From: Candidatus Binatia bacterium
GTDB lineage: Bacteria; Desulfobacterota; Binatia; UBA9968; JAJDTQ01
Assembly: GCA_951813575.1 (NCBI GenBank)
Contig: OX638375.1
Span: forward strand, 2,867,042 to 2,931,041
DNA length: 64,000 nucleotides
Direction: 5' to 3'
Positions 1 through 9,050 of the stretch are shown here, one piece after another. Position 1 is the first letter of the stretch. Each line of letters opens with the position of its first letter. The translations under genes and the position numbers were made by a program. A model generated the notes under the pieces. The model was not told the origin of the DNA and did not search any database. It was given only the letters and a program-made list of their open reading frames with translations.

Positions 1-580
1 GGTCCAGCAGCTCCCGGTGCGTTTTGGGGCCGACGCCGGGGATGACCGAGACATCCAGGGGTCCCACGAAACGCTCCTCCGAGCCCGGCGGCACGTACAG
101 CAGCCCCCGGGGCTTGACCTTGGTAGCGGCGATCTTGGCCAGGGTCGGGTGGGTGGCGAGTCCGCCGGACGACGGCAGCCCCAGCTCCTGCCGGATGCGG
201 CCGATGATCTCGTCGGCGGTGCGGATGGGATGGCCCATCAGCCGTTCCGTGCCGGTGAGGTTCACCAGCCCCTCGTCGATGGAAAAGGCCCGGACATCCG
301 GGGAGAAGGAGCGGAGCAGGTCGAACACCTTCCTGGAGAACTCGCTGTAGACCTTGAGCCGCCCGGGAACGAAGATCCCGTCGGGGCAGAGCCGCCGGGC
401 CTGGAATCCGGGCATGGCGGACCGGACCCCGTACTGACGGGCTTCGTAGGACGCGGAGGTGACCACCCCTCGGCCGGAGCCTCCCCCCACCATCACCGGC
501 TTGCCCTCCAGGGAAGGATCGAGAACGCGCTCCACGGACACGTAGAAGGAGTCCATGTCGATGTGCAGGTAGAAGGCCAT
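1..580 (-). CDS. dinB: DNA polymerase IV, Y-family (partial)
   Basis: Translesion DNA polymerase that copies past damaged bases. The first 193 residues are visible and the rest lies beyond the left edge. The N-terminus reads MAFYLHIDMDSFYVSVE, which holds the first catalytic Asp of the palm. SIDEG, near residue 103, gives the catalytic Asp-Glu pair. A LAKIAATKVKP stretch follows, and then the start of the helix-hairpin-helix (VSVIPGVGPKTH). The ATG at 580 is the only sensible start because the conserved strand begins there. It is divergent from radA, so two DNA-repair genes share a 113-base upstream region. Confidence 0.93.
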   Translation of the reverse strand, partial: MAFYLHIDMDSFYVSVERVLDPSLEGKPVMVGGGSGRGVVTSASYEARQYGVRSAMPGFQARRLCPDGIFVPGRLKVYSEFSRKVFDLLRSFSPDVRAFSIDEGLVNLTGTERLMGHPIRTADEIIGRIRQELGLPSSGGLATHPTLAKIAATKVKPRGLLYVPPGSEERFVGPLDVSVIPGVGPKTHRELLD

Positions 581-693
581 GTACCACGTTCATGTTAACA
601 GCCTTCTCGCTCGGGAGTCCATCTCGGGTGTCCGGATGGAAGGTGAGTGGCATTCCTTTTGCGGCCACCCTATGATGGACGAAGGGGTCGGGC

Positions 694-2055
694 ATGGCAC
701 GAGCAAGAGTCGTATACGAGTGTCAGAACTGTGGGTTCCAGTCTCCCAAGTGGCTGGGGCGGTGCCCGGACTGCGGCCGGTGGGACTCGCTGGTGGAGGA
801 AGCGGTGACCGCGGGCGCCAACGTGCGTGGGGACAGGGACGCCGGCCCGGCACGCGCGCCGTCGCCCCTCCACGAGGTCACCGCCGACACCGACAGCCGT
901 CTGCGCTCGGGCATCGAAGAGTTCGACCGGGTGCTGGGAGGCGGTCTGGTGGACGGCTCCGCGGTACTCATCGGCGGCGACCCCGGCATCGGCAAGTCGA
1001 CGTTGCTGCTCCAGGCAGTGGCGGCGCTGAGCCATGACGGGCCGCCCTGCCTCTACGTCTCCGGCGAGGAGTCGGAACAGCAGGTCAAGATGCGGGGCCG
1101 GCGTATCTCGCTGGCGGCCTCGAGCCTGCTGGTGCTGAGCGAGACGTCGCTGGAGCGTATCCTGGAGCAGGTCAAGGCGGTCAAGCCCGCGGTGCTGGTG
1201 GTGGATTCCATACAGACGGTGCACACGGCCGCCATCCCATCGGCGCCGGGCAGCATCGGACAGGTCCGGGAGTGTTCGAGCACGCTGATCTCCCTGGCCA
1301 AGAAGACCGGCATCGCCACCTTTCTCGTGGGTCACGTGACCAAGGACGGCGCCATCGCCGGCCCGCGGGTGCTGGAGCACATGGTGGACACGGTGCTCTA
1401 CTTCGAGGGCGAGCGCGGCCACAGCTTCCGCATCCTGCGGGCGGTCAAGAACCGTTTCGGCTCCACCAACGAGATCGGCGTGTTCGAGATGCAGGAGGCC
1501 GGCCTGCGGGAGGTATCCAACCCTTCCGAGATCTTTCTTTCCGAACGTCCCCTGGGAGGGTCGGGGTCGGTGGTGGTGCCCAGCATGGAGGGCACCCGTC
1601 CGATCCTGGTGGAGATCCAGTCGCTGGTGACCCGTTCCTACCTCAACCTGCCCCGGCGCACCTGCATCGGCGTGGACGCCAACCGCCTCGCGTTGATCCT
1701 GGCCATCCTGGAGAAGCGCAAGGGGATGAACTTTTTCGACAAGGACGTGTTCATCAACGTCGCGGGGGGTGTGGCCGTATCCGAGCCCGCCGTGGATCTG
1801 GGTCTCGCGGTGGGGGTGGCCTCCAGCGCCCTGGACCGGCCGGTGGACCCCCACATGATCTTCGTCGGCGAGGTGGGTCTGGCCGGAGAGATCCGCACCG
1901 TGACCCGGGCCGAGGCGCGGGTGGCCGAGGCGGGCAAGCTCGGGTTCCGCAAGTGCGTCCTGCCCCAGGGCAACCGCCGGCAGCTCGCGCACGTCGAGCA
2001 CCCCGAGCTGCTGGGCGTCGCCTCCCTCGATGAGTGTTGGGAAATCCTCTTCTGA
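694..2055 (+). CDS. radA: DNA repair protein RadA
   Basis: RecA-like branch-migration ATPase of recombinational repair. The N-terminal zinc finger is complete (Cys10, Cys13, Cys24, Cys27). The Walker A motif GGDPGIGKST lies near residues 94-103, and the RadA-specific KNRFG motif at residues 252-256. The C-terminal third is the Lon-protease-like domain that ends this family. The 453-residue length is normal. The stop lies two bases from the stop of the convergent luciferase-like gene, with no terminator hairpin between them. Confidence 0.97.
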   Translation: MARARVVYECQNCGFQSPKWLGRCPDCGRWDSLVEEAVTAGANVRGDRDAGPARAPSPLHEVTADTDSRLRSGIEEFDRVLGGGLVDGSAVLIGGDPGIGKSTLLLQAVAALSHDGPPCLYVSGEESEQQVKMRGRRISLAASSLLVLSETSLERILEQVKAVKPAVLVVDSIQTVHTAAIPSAPGSIGQVRECSSTLISLAKKTGIATFLVGHVTKDGAIAGPRVLEHMVDTVLYFEGERGHSFRILRAVKNRFGSTNEIGVFEMQEAGLREVSNPSEIFLSERPLGGSGSVVVPSMEGTRPILVEIQSLVTRSYLNLPRRTCIGVDANRLALILAILEKRKGMNFFDKDVFINVAGGVAVSEPAVDLGLAVGVASSALDRPVDPHMIFVGEVGLAGEIRTVTRAEARVAEAGKLGFRKCVLPQGNRRQLAHVEHPELLGVASLDECWEILF

Positions 2056-2056
2056 A

Positions 2057-3064
2057 TCAGCCCGCCCCGCTCATCACGTGTTCCGAGAAGAGGTCCACCG
2101 AGCGAAGGGCTTCGTCCAAGGCGATGTCGCCGAAGGCGAACTGGCCGATGAGGTAGTTGGCGCCGGCCGTCTCGGCCTGTGACTGCAGGAACGCCCGGAC
2201 CGTGTCCGGGCCGCCCGCGATCCCCTGGCCGGAGGCCAGCACCCCGTCGAAGTCCGGCGGACGCGGGTGTCTCGGGGCGCTTCCCCTGAGCCGGAACAGG
2301 TGGTTGAAGCTCCGGTGCCAGACGGGATAGGCCCTGCGGGCGATGCGGAGCGCCTCGGCGTCGTCGTCGGCCACCACCACGAAGCGGCCGAGGCCGATCC
2401 TGGGCAGCGCCGCCCCGCCGTTTCCGTGGACTTCCTCCCACACTTCCCGGAACCGGTCGGTGAAGGTCCGGGTGGGCGCCGCCGGGTCGAGGCTCACGAT
2501 GTTGAGGTTCCGGCGGGCGGCCCGCTCGGCGCTTTCCGGAGAGTGAACGCCGTACCACAGAGGGGGGTGGGGCTTCTGCAACGGCTCCAGCTCCATCGGC
2601 ACGTCGGTGAAGTTGAAGAACTCGCCGGTGAAATCCAGGGTTTTCCGGGTCAGGCCTTGCAGGACGAGGTCGAGGCCTTCCGTGTAGATGCGTTGCGCTT
2701 CCTCCGGGTCCTGCCCGTACACCGCCAACTCGATGGGGGAGGAGCCGCGGCCGAAGCCGATGTCCAGCCGCCCCCCGCTCATCTGGTCGAGCATGCAGAT
2801 CTCTTCGATGAGCCGTAGCGGATGGTGGAGGGGCAGGGCGTAGACCAACGGCCCGAAGCGAAGCCGCCGGGTGCGCTGGGCGACGGCGGCGAGGAACACG
2901 TTGGGGGAGGGGGCCATGCCCAGCGGCGTCGAGTGGTGCTCGGCCACGTGGTAGGCGTAGAACCCCTCCCGCTCGTACGCCTCGATCAGCGTCAGCCGCG
3001 CTTCGTAGTAGTCCCGCAACGGCAGGTCGCCGCGGTCCAGATGATCGAATATGCCGTAGTCCAT
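2057..3064 (-). CDS. LLM-class flavin-dependent oxidoreductase
   Basis: Bacterial-luciferase-like TIM-barrel enzyme of 335 residues that probably uses reduced FMN or F420 to oxygenate or oxidise a small molecule. Family features are the early AYEREGFYAYHVAEHHS segment, the LRFGPLVYALPLHHPLRLIEE strand-helix, and DQMSGGRLDIGFGRG, the usual phosphate-binding region near residue 100. It stands alone between radA and the TauE gene, so context gives no substrate. A second, distant LLM protein is at 55.2 kb. The class is secure; the reaction is not. Confidence 0.88.
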   Translation of the reverse strand: MDYGIFDHLDRGDLPLRDYYEARLTLIEAYEREGFYAYHVAEHHSTPLGMAPSPNVFLAAVAQRTRRLRFGPLVYALPLHHPLRLIEEICMLDQMSGGRLDIGFGRGSSPIELAVYGQDPEEAQRIYTEGLDLVLQGLTRKTLDFTGEFFNFTDVPMELEPLQKPHPPLWYGVHSPESAERAARRNLNIVSLDPAAPTRTFTDRFREVWEEVHGNGGAALPRIGLGRFVVVADDDAEALRIARRAYPVWHRSFNHLFRLRGSAPRHPRPPDFDGVLASGQGIAGGPDTVRAFLQSQAETAGANYLIGQFAFGDIALDEALRSVDLFSEHVMSGAG

Positions 3065-3334
3065 GTGCCGGCCGTGAAGCTTGAGCGCAAGGACTCACCG
3101 GACCGGGACCTTGCCGCAACCCTCCGGAACGGATCAGACGCTACGATACATCCGGGGAAGCTGTCAATGTGCCGTTGCCGTTCCGTGGCGGCCCCGGGCG
3201 CAGGTCCTCCTGGACAGCACGGGGAAAGCGTGCGATAAGTGGGGGGGAGAGTTCACCCCCGTTCCAGGTCCCGACAGCCAACCCCCTCCAACTCCTGTCA
3301 ACGGGTCCCGCTGAGGCGGGCGGCAGGAACTACC

Positions 3335-4150
3335 ATGCCCGACGTCATCCTGTCCGACATCGTCCTCTACCTGGTATCCGGCGTGGTGCTGGGCTTTCTG
3401 ATCGGCCTCACCGGCATCGGCGGCGGGGTGCTGACGGTGCCGTTCCTTCTGCTCGTCATCAAGCTGGAGCCCATCGCCGCGGTGGGGACCGCCGGCCTGT
3501 ACGGCGTCCTCACCAAGATCTGGGCCGCCGTGCGGCACTACCGGCAGGGAACGGTCAACCTGGACGTGGGCGTCCGCTTCTTTCTGGCGGCCGTCCCCGG
3601 AATCCTGCTGGGCTCGCTGGCGGTGAAGTGGAGCCGGGTCTCGCTTTCCCCGGGCGGCGTCGAGACGCTCCAGGACATCGTGAGCTACATGGTGATGGGG
3701 TCCATCTGCTTCGCGCTGGTGGCGCTGCTGTTCGACTACGACCGATTGGACACCCGTTTCCTCTCTTCGAGGAGGGGCGCGGTGGTGAAGTACCCGTGCC
3801 TTTTTCTCGTGGGCGGCGTCATGGGGATGACCTCCATCGGCGGCGGCATCCTGATCATCCCTTCGCTGCTGCTCTTCTACCGGGAGACCTCCCGCTACGT
3901 CGGCACCTCGATCTTCGTCGCGCTGCTCCTGATGATGGTGATGTCCTCGCTTTACGCGTTCATCGGCCGGGGCCAGGGGGTCACGGACGTCGACCTCACC
4001 GCCGCCGCGTTCATGTCCGCCGGCTCCCTGGGCGGGGTCCACTACGGCGCCGCGCTGTGCAAGCGCATGCACCCGAGGCGGCTCCAGGCCGTGGTGGTCG
4101 GAGTGATCGTCCTGGCGATGGCGATGATGGCGGCGGACCGGTTCTGGTAG
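3335..4150 (+). CDS. TauE/SafE-family membrane exporter
   Basis: Inner-membrane protein of 271 residues, probably exporting sulfite, sulfoacetate or another small anion (family-level knowledge). It has the two tandem half-repeats of the family, each opening with a glycine-rich signature: GLTGIGGGVLTVPFLL near residue 25 and MGMTSIGGGILIIPSLL near residue 165. About seven or eight hydrophobic segments are visible. I chose the ATG at 3335 because the 32 codons upstream in the same frame are Arg/Pro-rich and unlike the family. Its substrate cannot be told from the neighbours. Confidence 0.85.
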   Translation: MPDVILSDIVLYLVSGVVLGFLIGLTGIGGGVLTVPFLLLVIKLEPIAAVGTAGLYGVLTKIWAAVRHYRQGTVNLDVGVRFFLAAVPGILLGSLAVKWSRVSLSPGGVETLQDIVSYMVMGSICFALVALLFDYDRLDTRFLSSRRGAVVKYPCLFLVGGVMGMTSIGGGILIIPSLLLFYRETSRYVGTSIFVALLLMMVMSSLYAFIGRGQGVTDVDLTAAAFMSAGSLGGVHYGAALCKRMHPRRLQAVVVGVIVLAMAMMAADRFW

Positions 4151-4154
4151 AGAT

Positions 4155-4183
4155 TTGACCCAAGCCCGCTCAGGAACTATTAA
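4155..4183 (+). promoter_or_regulatory. sigma70-like promoter of the ABC exporter pair
   Basis: The -35 is TTGACC (4155-4160), the spacer 17 bases, and the -10 TATTAA (4178-4183). The leader carries a 6-bp hairpin with a GACA loop at 4197-4212. The first ABC gene starts at 4254. Found by pattern only. Confidence 0.5.
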
Positions 4184-4253
4184 AATGAGTGGATCGGGCA
4201 CGGACACGTGCCATGAAGGCTCGGTAGGGAGCCTGCTCCTTTCAACCTGACAG

Positions 4254-6203
4254 ATGGCGACTAACGACATGGCCGCGAATGCCCCGGGGTCCGGCAACGG
4301 CGCGGACGCCCAGCCGGGGAAATACGTGTACGCGCGCGCGTATTCCGGCATGGCCATCGACAAGGACCGCGACGCCGGTGACGACGCGGCGGTGCTGTGG
4401 CGGATCTTCAAGCTCGCGGCCACGGAGCGGCTGCGGCTGGTGCTGGCGACCGTCGGGATCCTGGCGGCGGGAGTCTTCCAGATCATGATCCCCCAGTTCC
4501 TGGGGGAGGCCGTGGACGGCGCCCTCCGCTTGTCGGAGAGCGCATCGGTATCCCCGGAGGAGGCCCGGGACGCCCTCTATGGAACGGCGTTGATGCTGCT
4601 GGGCGTCTCGGTCCTGCGCGGCCTGTTCACCCTGACACACAACTACTGCGGCGAGACGCTGGGCCACCACCTCGCCTACAAGCTTCGCATGGGCTTCTAC
4701 GACAAGCTGCAGCATCTGAACTTCTCCTTTCACGACCGCGTCCACACGGGGGAGCTGATCACCCGCGGGATGCTGGACCTGGAAGGGATACGCTCCTTCA
4801 TGAACATGGGGCCGTTGCGGGTGCTGCTGTTCTCCGTCCTTGTCGGGGTGGGCGCCTACGTTCTGCTGTCCACGGATCTCTTCCTCGGAGCGCTGAGCCT
4901 CAGCTTCGTGCCGTTCGTGGCGTGGCGTTCCACCGTGGTGAGGCGCCGGCTGCGGGAGATGTGGTTCGAGCTGCAGGAGAGAATGGCCGTGCTCGGCCGG
5001 ATCATGGACGAGAACCTCACCGGCATCCGGGTGGTGCGGGCCTTCGGCGCGGAGATCTACGAGCTGGACAAGTACCAGGCCTCCTCGGACCACGCCCTGG
5101 TGCTGGCGGCCCGGCGTATCCGCACCCGGGTGGCCTCCGCCACCTTGATGAACTTTGCGTTCTTCGTGGCCATGGGCCTGGTGTTGTGGGTCGGCGGATT
5201 GCGGGTGATCAACGGCTACATGACCGTGGGCACGCTGACCGAGTTTCTCTTCTTCATGATCATACTCCAGCAGCCCGTGCGTCAGCTCGGCATGGTGGTG
5301 AACGCGTTCGCCCGCGCGTGCACCTGCGGCGCGCGCCTTTTCGCGGTGCTGGACCTGGAGCCGCCCATACGCGACGGCGACGGCGCCAGGCCCCTGGAGA
5401 TCACCGACGGCGTCCTCGAGTTCGAGGACGTGTCCTTCGCCTATGCCGGGGAAGCGTCGCCGCCGGTGTTGCGCGGGGTGTCGTTCCGGGTCGAGCGGGG
5501 CAAGACCCTCGGCATCGTCGGCCCGCCGGGCAGCGGCAAGTCCACCATCGCGCATCTCCTGCCTCGCTACTACGACGTCACCGGCGGGCGCATCACCGTG
5601 GACGGCCAGGACATCCGCGAAGCGACTCTCGATTCCCTGCGCCGCACCGTGCGCGTGGTGCAGCAGGACCCGTTCCTGTTCACCTCGTCGCTCGAGAACA
5701 ACATCGCCTACGGCGATCCGTGGGCCGATGAAGTCGCCGTCCATGACTCCGCGGCCGCCGCGCAGATCGACGGGTTCATCGACCAGTTGCCGGAGCGATA
5801 CGAGACCCTGGTGGGGGAGCGTGGAGTGTCGCTGTCGGGCGGCCAGAAGCAGCGGGTGGCCATCGCCCGTACCGCGATGCTGGAGCCGGCGGTGCTGGTG
5901 CTGGACGACTCCATGGCCGCCATCGACGCGGGCACCGAGCAGCGGATCCGCGCAGCGCTCCGGGAACACACCAAGCGCTGCGCCACCCTCATCGTCTCCC
6001 ACCGCCTCGGGGCGTTGCGCCACGCCGACGAGATCATCTTCATCGAGGACGGCCGCATCGTCGAGCGCGGCACCCATGACGCGCTGGTGGCGCGGCGGGG
6101 CAAGTACGCGGCGCTGTTCGCGCTGCAGACCCTCGACGGCCCGCTTCAGGACATCGTGGACCTGGCGGCGGAGGCAGGGGTCACGGGGGGGACCGACGCA
6201 TGA
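4254..6203 (+). CDS. ABC exporter half-transporter, degenerate-site subunit
   Basis: Six-helix membrane domain fused to an ATPase domain (649 residues), type IV exporter fold. Walker A GPPGSGKST is near residue 423, a canonical LSGGQ near 526, and Walker B reads LVLDDS, so the catalytic Glu is replaced by Asp. The H-loop His is present in IVSHRLG. The next gene starts inside this one's stop (ATGA overlap), so the two are translated together and very likely form a heterodimer. Substrate unknown: drugs, lipids or peptides are all possible. An ATG five codons downstream (4269) is an alternative start. Confidence 0.9.
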   Translation: MATNDMAANAPGSGNGADAQPGKYVYARAYSGMAIDKDRDAGDDAAVLWRIFKLAATERLRLVLATVGILAAGVFQIMIPQFLGEAVDGALRLSESASVSPEEARDALYGTALMLLGVSVLRGLFTLTHNYCGETLGHHLAYKLRMGFYDKLQHLNFSFHDRVHTGELITRGMLDLEGIRSFMNMGPLRVLLFSVLVGVGAYVLLSTDLFLGALSLSFVPFVAWRSTVVRRRLREMWFELQERMAVLGRIMDENLTGIRVVRAFGAEIYELDKYQASSDHALVLAARRIRTRVASATLMNFAFFVAMGLVLWVGGLRVINGYMTVGTLTEFLFFMIILQQPVRQLGMVVNAFARACTCGARLFAVLDLEPPIRDGDGARPLEITDGVLEFEDVSFAYAGEASPPVLRGVSFRVERGKTLGIVGPPGSGKSTIAHLLPRYYDVTGGRITVDGQDIREATLDSLRRTVRVVQQDPFLFTSSLENNIAYGDPWADEVAVHDSAAAAQIDGFIDQLPERYETLVGERGVSLSGGQKQRVAIARTAMLEPAVLVLDDSMAAIDAGTEQRIRAALREHTKRCATLIVSHRLGALRHADEIIFIEDGRIVERGTHDALVARRGKYAALFALQTLDGPLQDIVDLAAEAGVTGGTDA

Positions 6204-8080
6204 CCCCCCGGACGAAGGCCTGGGACGGGCGGACGCGTCCGCCCAAGGCGGTGGTGGGTTCGCAGATCAGCCGTGACGAGGAGATATTCGGCGCCGCCTT
6301 CGACCGCCACGTGGTGCGCCGTTTCCTGGCCTATGTCTACCCCTACCGGCGGCGCCTCTATGCCGCCATCGGCGCCCTGCTGCTCTTCACCGGCGCGCAA
6401 CTCTCCATCCCCCTGGTCATCCGCTACGCCATCGACCATCCCATCGCGCGTGGTGACGCCACCCTGCTGTGGTACGTGGCCCTGGCATTCTTCGCGGTGA
6501 TCCTGGTGAACTACGCGGCCAACTACGCGCAGGACTGGCTGGTGGGCCTCACCGGCGAACAGGTCATCTTCGACCTGCGCCGTGCCATGTTCGCCCACCT
6601 GCAGTACGTGGCCATGGCCTTCATGGACAAGACGGAAGTGGGCCGTATGATGTCGCGGCTCCAGGGGGACGTGTACTCCCTTCAGGAGTTCCTGGAGAAC
6701 TCCATCACCGCCCTGGGCGACCTCCTGCTCTTGTTCGGCATCGTCGCCATCATGCTGTGGCTGGACTTCGAGCTGGGCCTGCTGACGTTGTCCGTGGTGC
6801 CCATCCTCTTGCTCGTGCGCATGGTGTGGCTGCCCCGGGCCCGGGCCGCCTTCCGCTACGCCCGGGAGACCAATTCCATCGCCAACGGCGCCCTCGCCGA
6901 GGGCATCCACGCGGTCCGCACCGTGCAGGGGATGCGGCGTGAAGCCGTCAACTTCCATCTCTACGACGAGAAGGGGACGGAGAACCTGAACGCCCACCAG
7001 CGGTCGGCGCAGTACGCGCAGGTCATGGTGCCCATCGTCGACACGCTGACCGGAGCGGCCCTGGGCGTCGTCATCGTGGTAGGCGGCTCGCTGGTGCTCG
7101 GCGGCACGCTCGACCTGGGCGTGATGATCGCGTTTTCGTTCTACGTGCAGCGGTTCTTCGACCCGATCCGCTCCCTCACCATCCAGTACAGCGTCATGCA
7201 GCGGGCCATGGCCTCCGGCCAGCGCATTTTCGAGGTGCTGGACGTGCCGCTGGCGATCCACGACAAGCCCGACGCCATTTCACCCGAGACCATCGAGGGC
7301 CGGATCGAGTTCCGTGGCGTCACCTTCGGCTACGAGAAGGACCAGCCGGTGCTCCGGGACATCAACTTCACCATCGAGCCCGGGGAGACGGTGGCGCTGG
7401 TGGGCCCCACCGGCTCCGGCAAGACCAGCACGACCTCCTTGCTGCACCGTTTCTACGACATATGGGACGGTGCCATCCTGCTGGACGGGCGCGACGTGCG
7501 CGACTACTCGGCGGAGGCCCTGGGCAGGCATATCGCCATGGTCCTGCAGGACCCGTTCCTGTTCACCGGCACGATACGGGAAAATATCCGCTACCGCACC
7601 ACCGCCGCCACGGAACAGGACATCGAGCGGGCGGCGCGGATCGTCGGCGCCCATGAGTTCATCATGCGCTGGCCGGACGGCTACGATACGGTGCTCGAGC
7701 AGGGAGGCGGCAACCTGTCGCTGGGACAGCGTCAGCTCCTGAGCTTCGCCCGCGCGCTGGTGGCCGACGCCAGGGTGCTGATCCTGGACGAGGCCACCGC
7801 CAACATCGATTCCTACACGGAGTGGCAGATCCAGGTGGGTCTGGCCGCGCTGCTGGAAGGCCGCACCGGTCTCGTCATCGCCCACCGGCTCGCCACGGTG
7901 CGGGACGCCGACCGTATCATCGTCCTGCAGGACGGCCGGATCGTCGAGACCGGCACACACCAGGAGCTTACCGCGCGAAAGGGCCTGTACGCGCGGCTCT
8001 ACGCTCTCAACTACACTTCCTTCGACGATCTGCCGGAGGATCTCATCAAGGACGCGGTGGGAGAAACCGCGCGTTCCTGA
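6200..8080 (+). CDS. ABC exporter half-transporter, catalytic subunit
   Basis: Partner of the preceding half-transporter (626 residues). The membrane domain is followed by an ATPase domain with Walker A GPTGSGKTS near residue 402 and a normal Walker B LILDEA near 526. The signature motif is altered to LSLGQ. The H-loop reads IAHRLAT. In heterodimers of the TM287/288 or BmrCD kind, one nucleotide site is degenerate. Here Asp in Walker B of the first subunit would face the altered signature of this one, so both defects fall in the same site. A convergent TetR gene follows and may regulate the pair. Confidence 0.9.
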   Translation: MTPRTKAWDGRTRPPKAVVGSQISRDEEIFGAAFDRHVVRRFLAYVYPYRRRLYAAIGALLLFTGAQLSIPLVIRYAIDHPIARGDATLLWYVALAFFAVILVNYAANYAQDWLVGLTGEQVIFDLRRAMFAHLQYVAMAFMDKTEVGRMMSRLQGDVYSLQEFLENSITALGDLLLLFGIVAIMLWLDFELGLLTLSVVPILLLVRMVWLPRARAAFRYARETNSIANGALAEGIHAVRTVQGMRREAVNFHLYDEKGTENLNAHQRSAQYAQVMVPIVDTLTGAALGVVIVVGGSLVLGGTLDLGVMIAFSFYVQRFFDPIRSLTIQYSVMQRAMASGQRIFEVLDVPLAIHDKPDAISPETIEGRIEFRGVTFGYEKDQPVLRDINFTIEPGETVALVGPTGSGKTSTTSLLHRFYDIWDGAILLDGRDVRDYSAEALGRHIAMVLQDPFLFTGTIRENIRYRTTAATEQDIERAARIVGAHEFIMRWPDGYDTVLEQGGGNLSLGQRQLLSFARALVADARVLILDEATANIDSYTEWQIQVGLAALLEGRTGLVIAHRLATVRDADRIIVLQDGRIVETGTHQELTARKGLYARLYALNYTSFDDLPEDLIKDAVGETARS

Positions 8081-8151
8081 GCCCGGCGCAAGAGGGGACG
8101 GACCGTTCGATCCAAGGCGGAAGTTGCGGGATGTCGCCGGGCGGCGGCTCG

Positions 8152-8739
8152 TCAGTTCGGCCCGGGTATCAAAGCGTCCGCCTGCTTGACGATGGACTGC
8201 AACAACCCCGGCTCCGGGAGGCTGCGCGCCAGGACCAGCATGCCGAGAAGCAGGGTGTGAAGGGCTCGCGCCGTGGAGGCCGCCTCCACGGCGTTGGAGA
8301 TCTCCGCGGCGGCCTGTCCCCGCTCGATCGCGGTCCGGAAGAAGTGCTCCGCGTCGGCGAAGCCGTCGGCTACAAGGGATTCGATCTCGGTGTCGTGCGG
8401 CGACAGCTCGAGGGCCGTGTTGACCAGAAAACAACCATCACGGGAGCCTTGATCGAGCACCGTGCCCGCGACGGCCTCGAACGCCTTCAGCACCGCTTCG
8501 CGTGGCGCCTTCGAGGTCGAAAGATCCGCGAAGCCATTGGCGCGCTCCTGGTCGTAGTGGCGCAGCGCCCTCAGAAAAAGGGAACGTTTGCCGCCGAAGG
8601 TCCCGTAAAGGCTGCCCCGGCCGATGCCCATGCCGTCCACGAGGTCCTGTATGGACGTCGCCTTGTACCCATGGACCCAGAAGAGCCTCATGGCTTTCAT
8701 CAAGGCCTCGTGCTCGTCGAACTCCTTCGGTCTACCCAT
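8152..8739 (-). CDS. TetR/AcrR-family transcriptional regulator
   Basis: Repressor-like protein of 195 residues. The N-terminal helix-turn-helix spans about residues 10-50, with TSIQDLVDGMGIGRGSLYGTF as the classic TetR recognition region. The rest is a helical ligand domain, including a DGCFLVNTALELSPHD segment close to the TetR_C_16/YxaF-like group. It is convergent with the ABC exporter genes. Upstream lies a near-perfect sigma70 promoter overlapped by an imperfect inverted repeat, as expected for autoregulation. The ligand is unknown. Confidence 0.9.
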   Translation of the reverse strand: MGRPKEFDEHEALMKAMRLFWVHGYKATSIQDLVDGMGIGRGSLYGTFGGKRSLFLRALRHYDQERANGFADLSTSKAPREAVLKAFEAVAGTVLDQGSRDGCFLVNTALELSPHDTEIESLVADGFADAEHFFRTAIERGQAAAEISNAVEAASTARALHTLLLGMLVLARSLPEPGLLQSIVKQADALIPGPN

Positions 8740-9050
8740 AACCGCTTCCCTTCATGCGCCTACCTCGTCGTCTACGGGAGTGTGGGGATGTCCTTAGGAT
8801 AGCCTACGAACGTCACATAACGAAGCGTCGACCAAATTATTACAATATTGGTATGTCTGTCAATCAACCGACGAAATAATCTTTGATTGCCGATTCGCGA
8901 ACAGACCATTCGACTAATTCACGAGGTCAATGGTTGCCTATTCGCGAAAAAAGGCACTGTTCGGTCCGTGGTCGGCTGAATATCCGCGTCGGGGTCGGTG
9001 GGAAGGACTGCGGTTGACGCGCCTCGGCCGCGTCGCCGGTCAGACACGGC
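8740..9050. other. AT-richer intergenic region
   Basis: This 311-base gap between two minus-strand genes is clearly less GC-rich than its surroundings. It holds the tetR promoter and operator (8831-8863). It also has two copies of the palindrome TTCGCGAA, at 8894-8901 and 8941-8948, in similar contexts, which may be a second regulator site. No gene is convincing here; an open frame at 8930-9160 on the plus strand has no protein-like composition. Confidence 0.6.
8831..8863 (-). promoter_or_regulatory. tetR promoter with overlapping operator
   Basis: On the minus strand, a perfect -35 TTGACA (8858-8863), a 16-base spacer and -10 AATAAT (8836-8841). An imperfect inverted repeat with outer arms ACCAA and TTGGT (8831-8852) covers the -10 and most of the spacer, where a repressor would block RNA polymerase. 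The tetR start codon is about 90 bases downstream. Confidence 0.65.
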
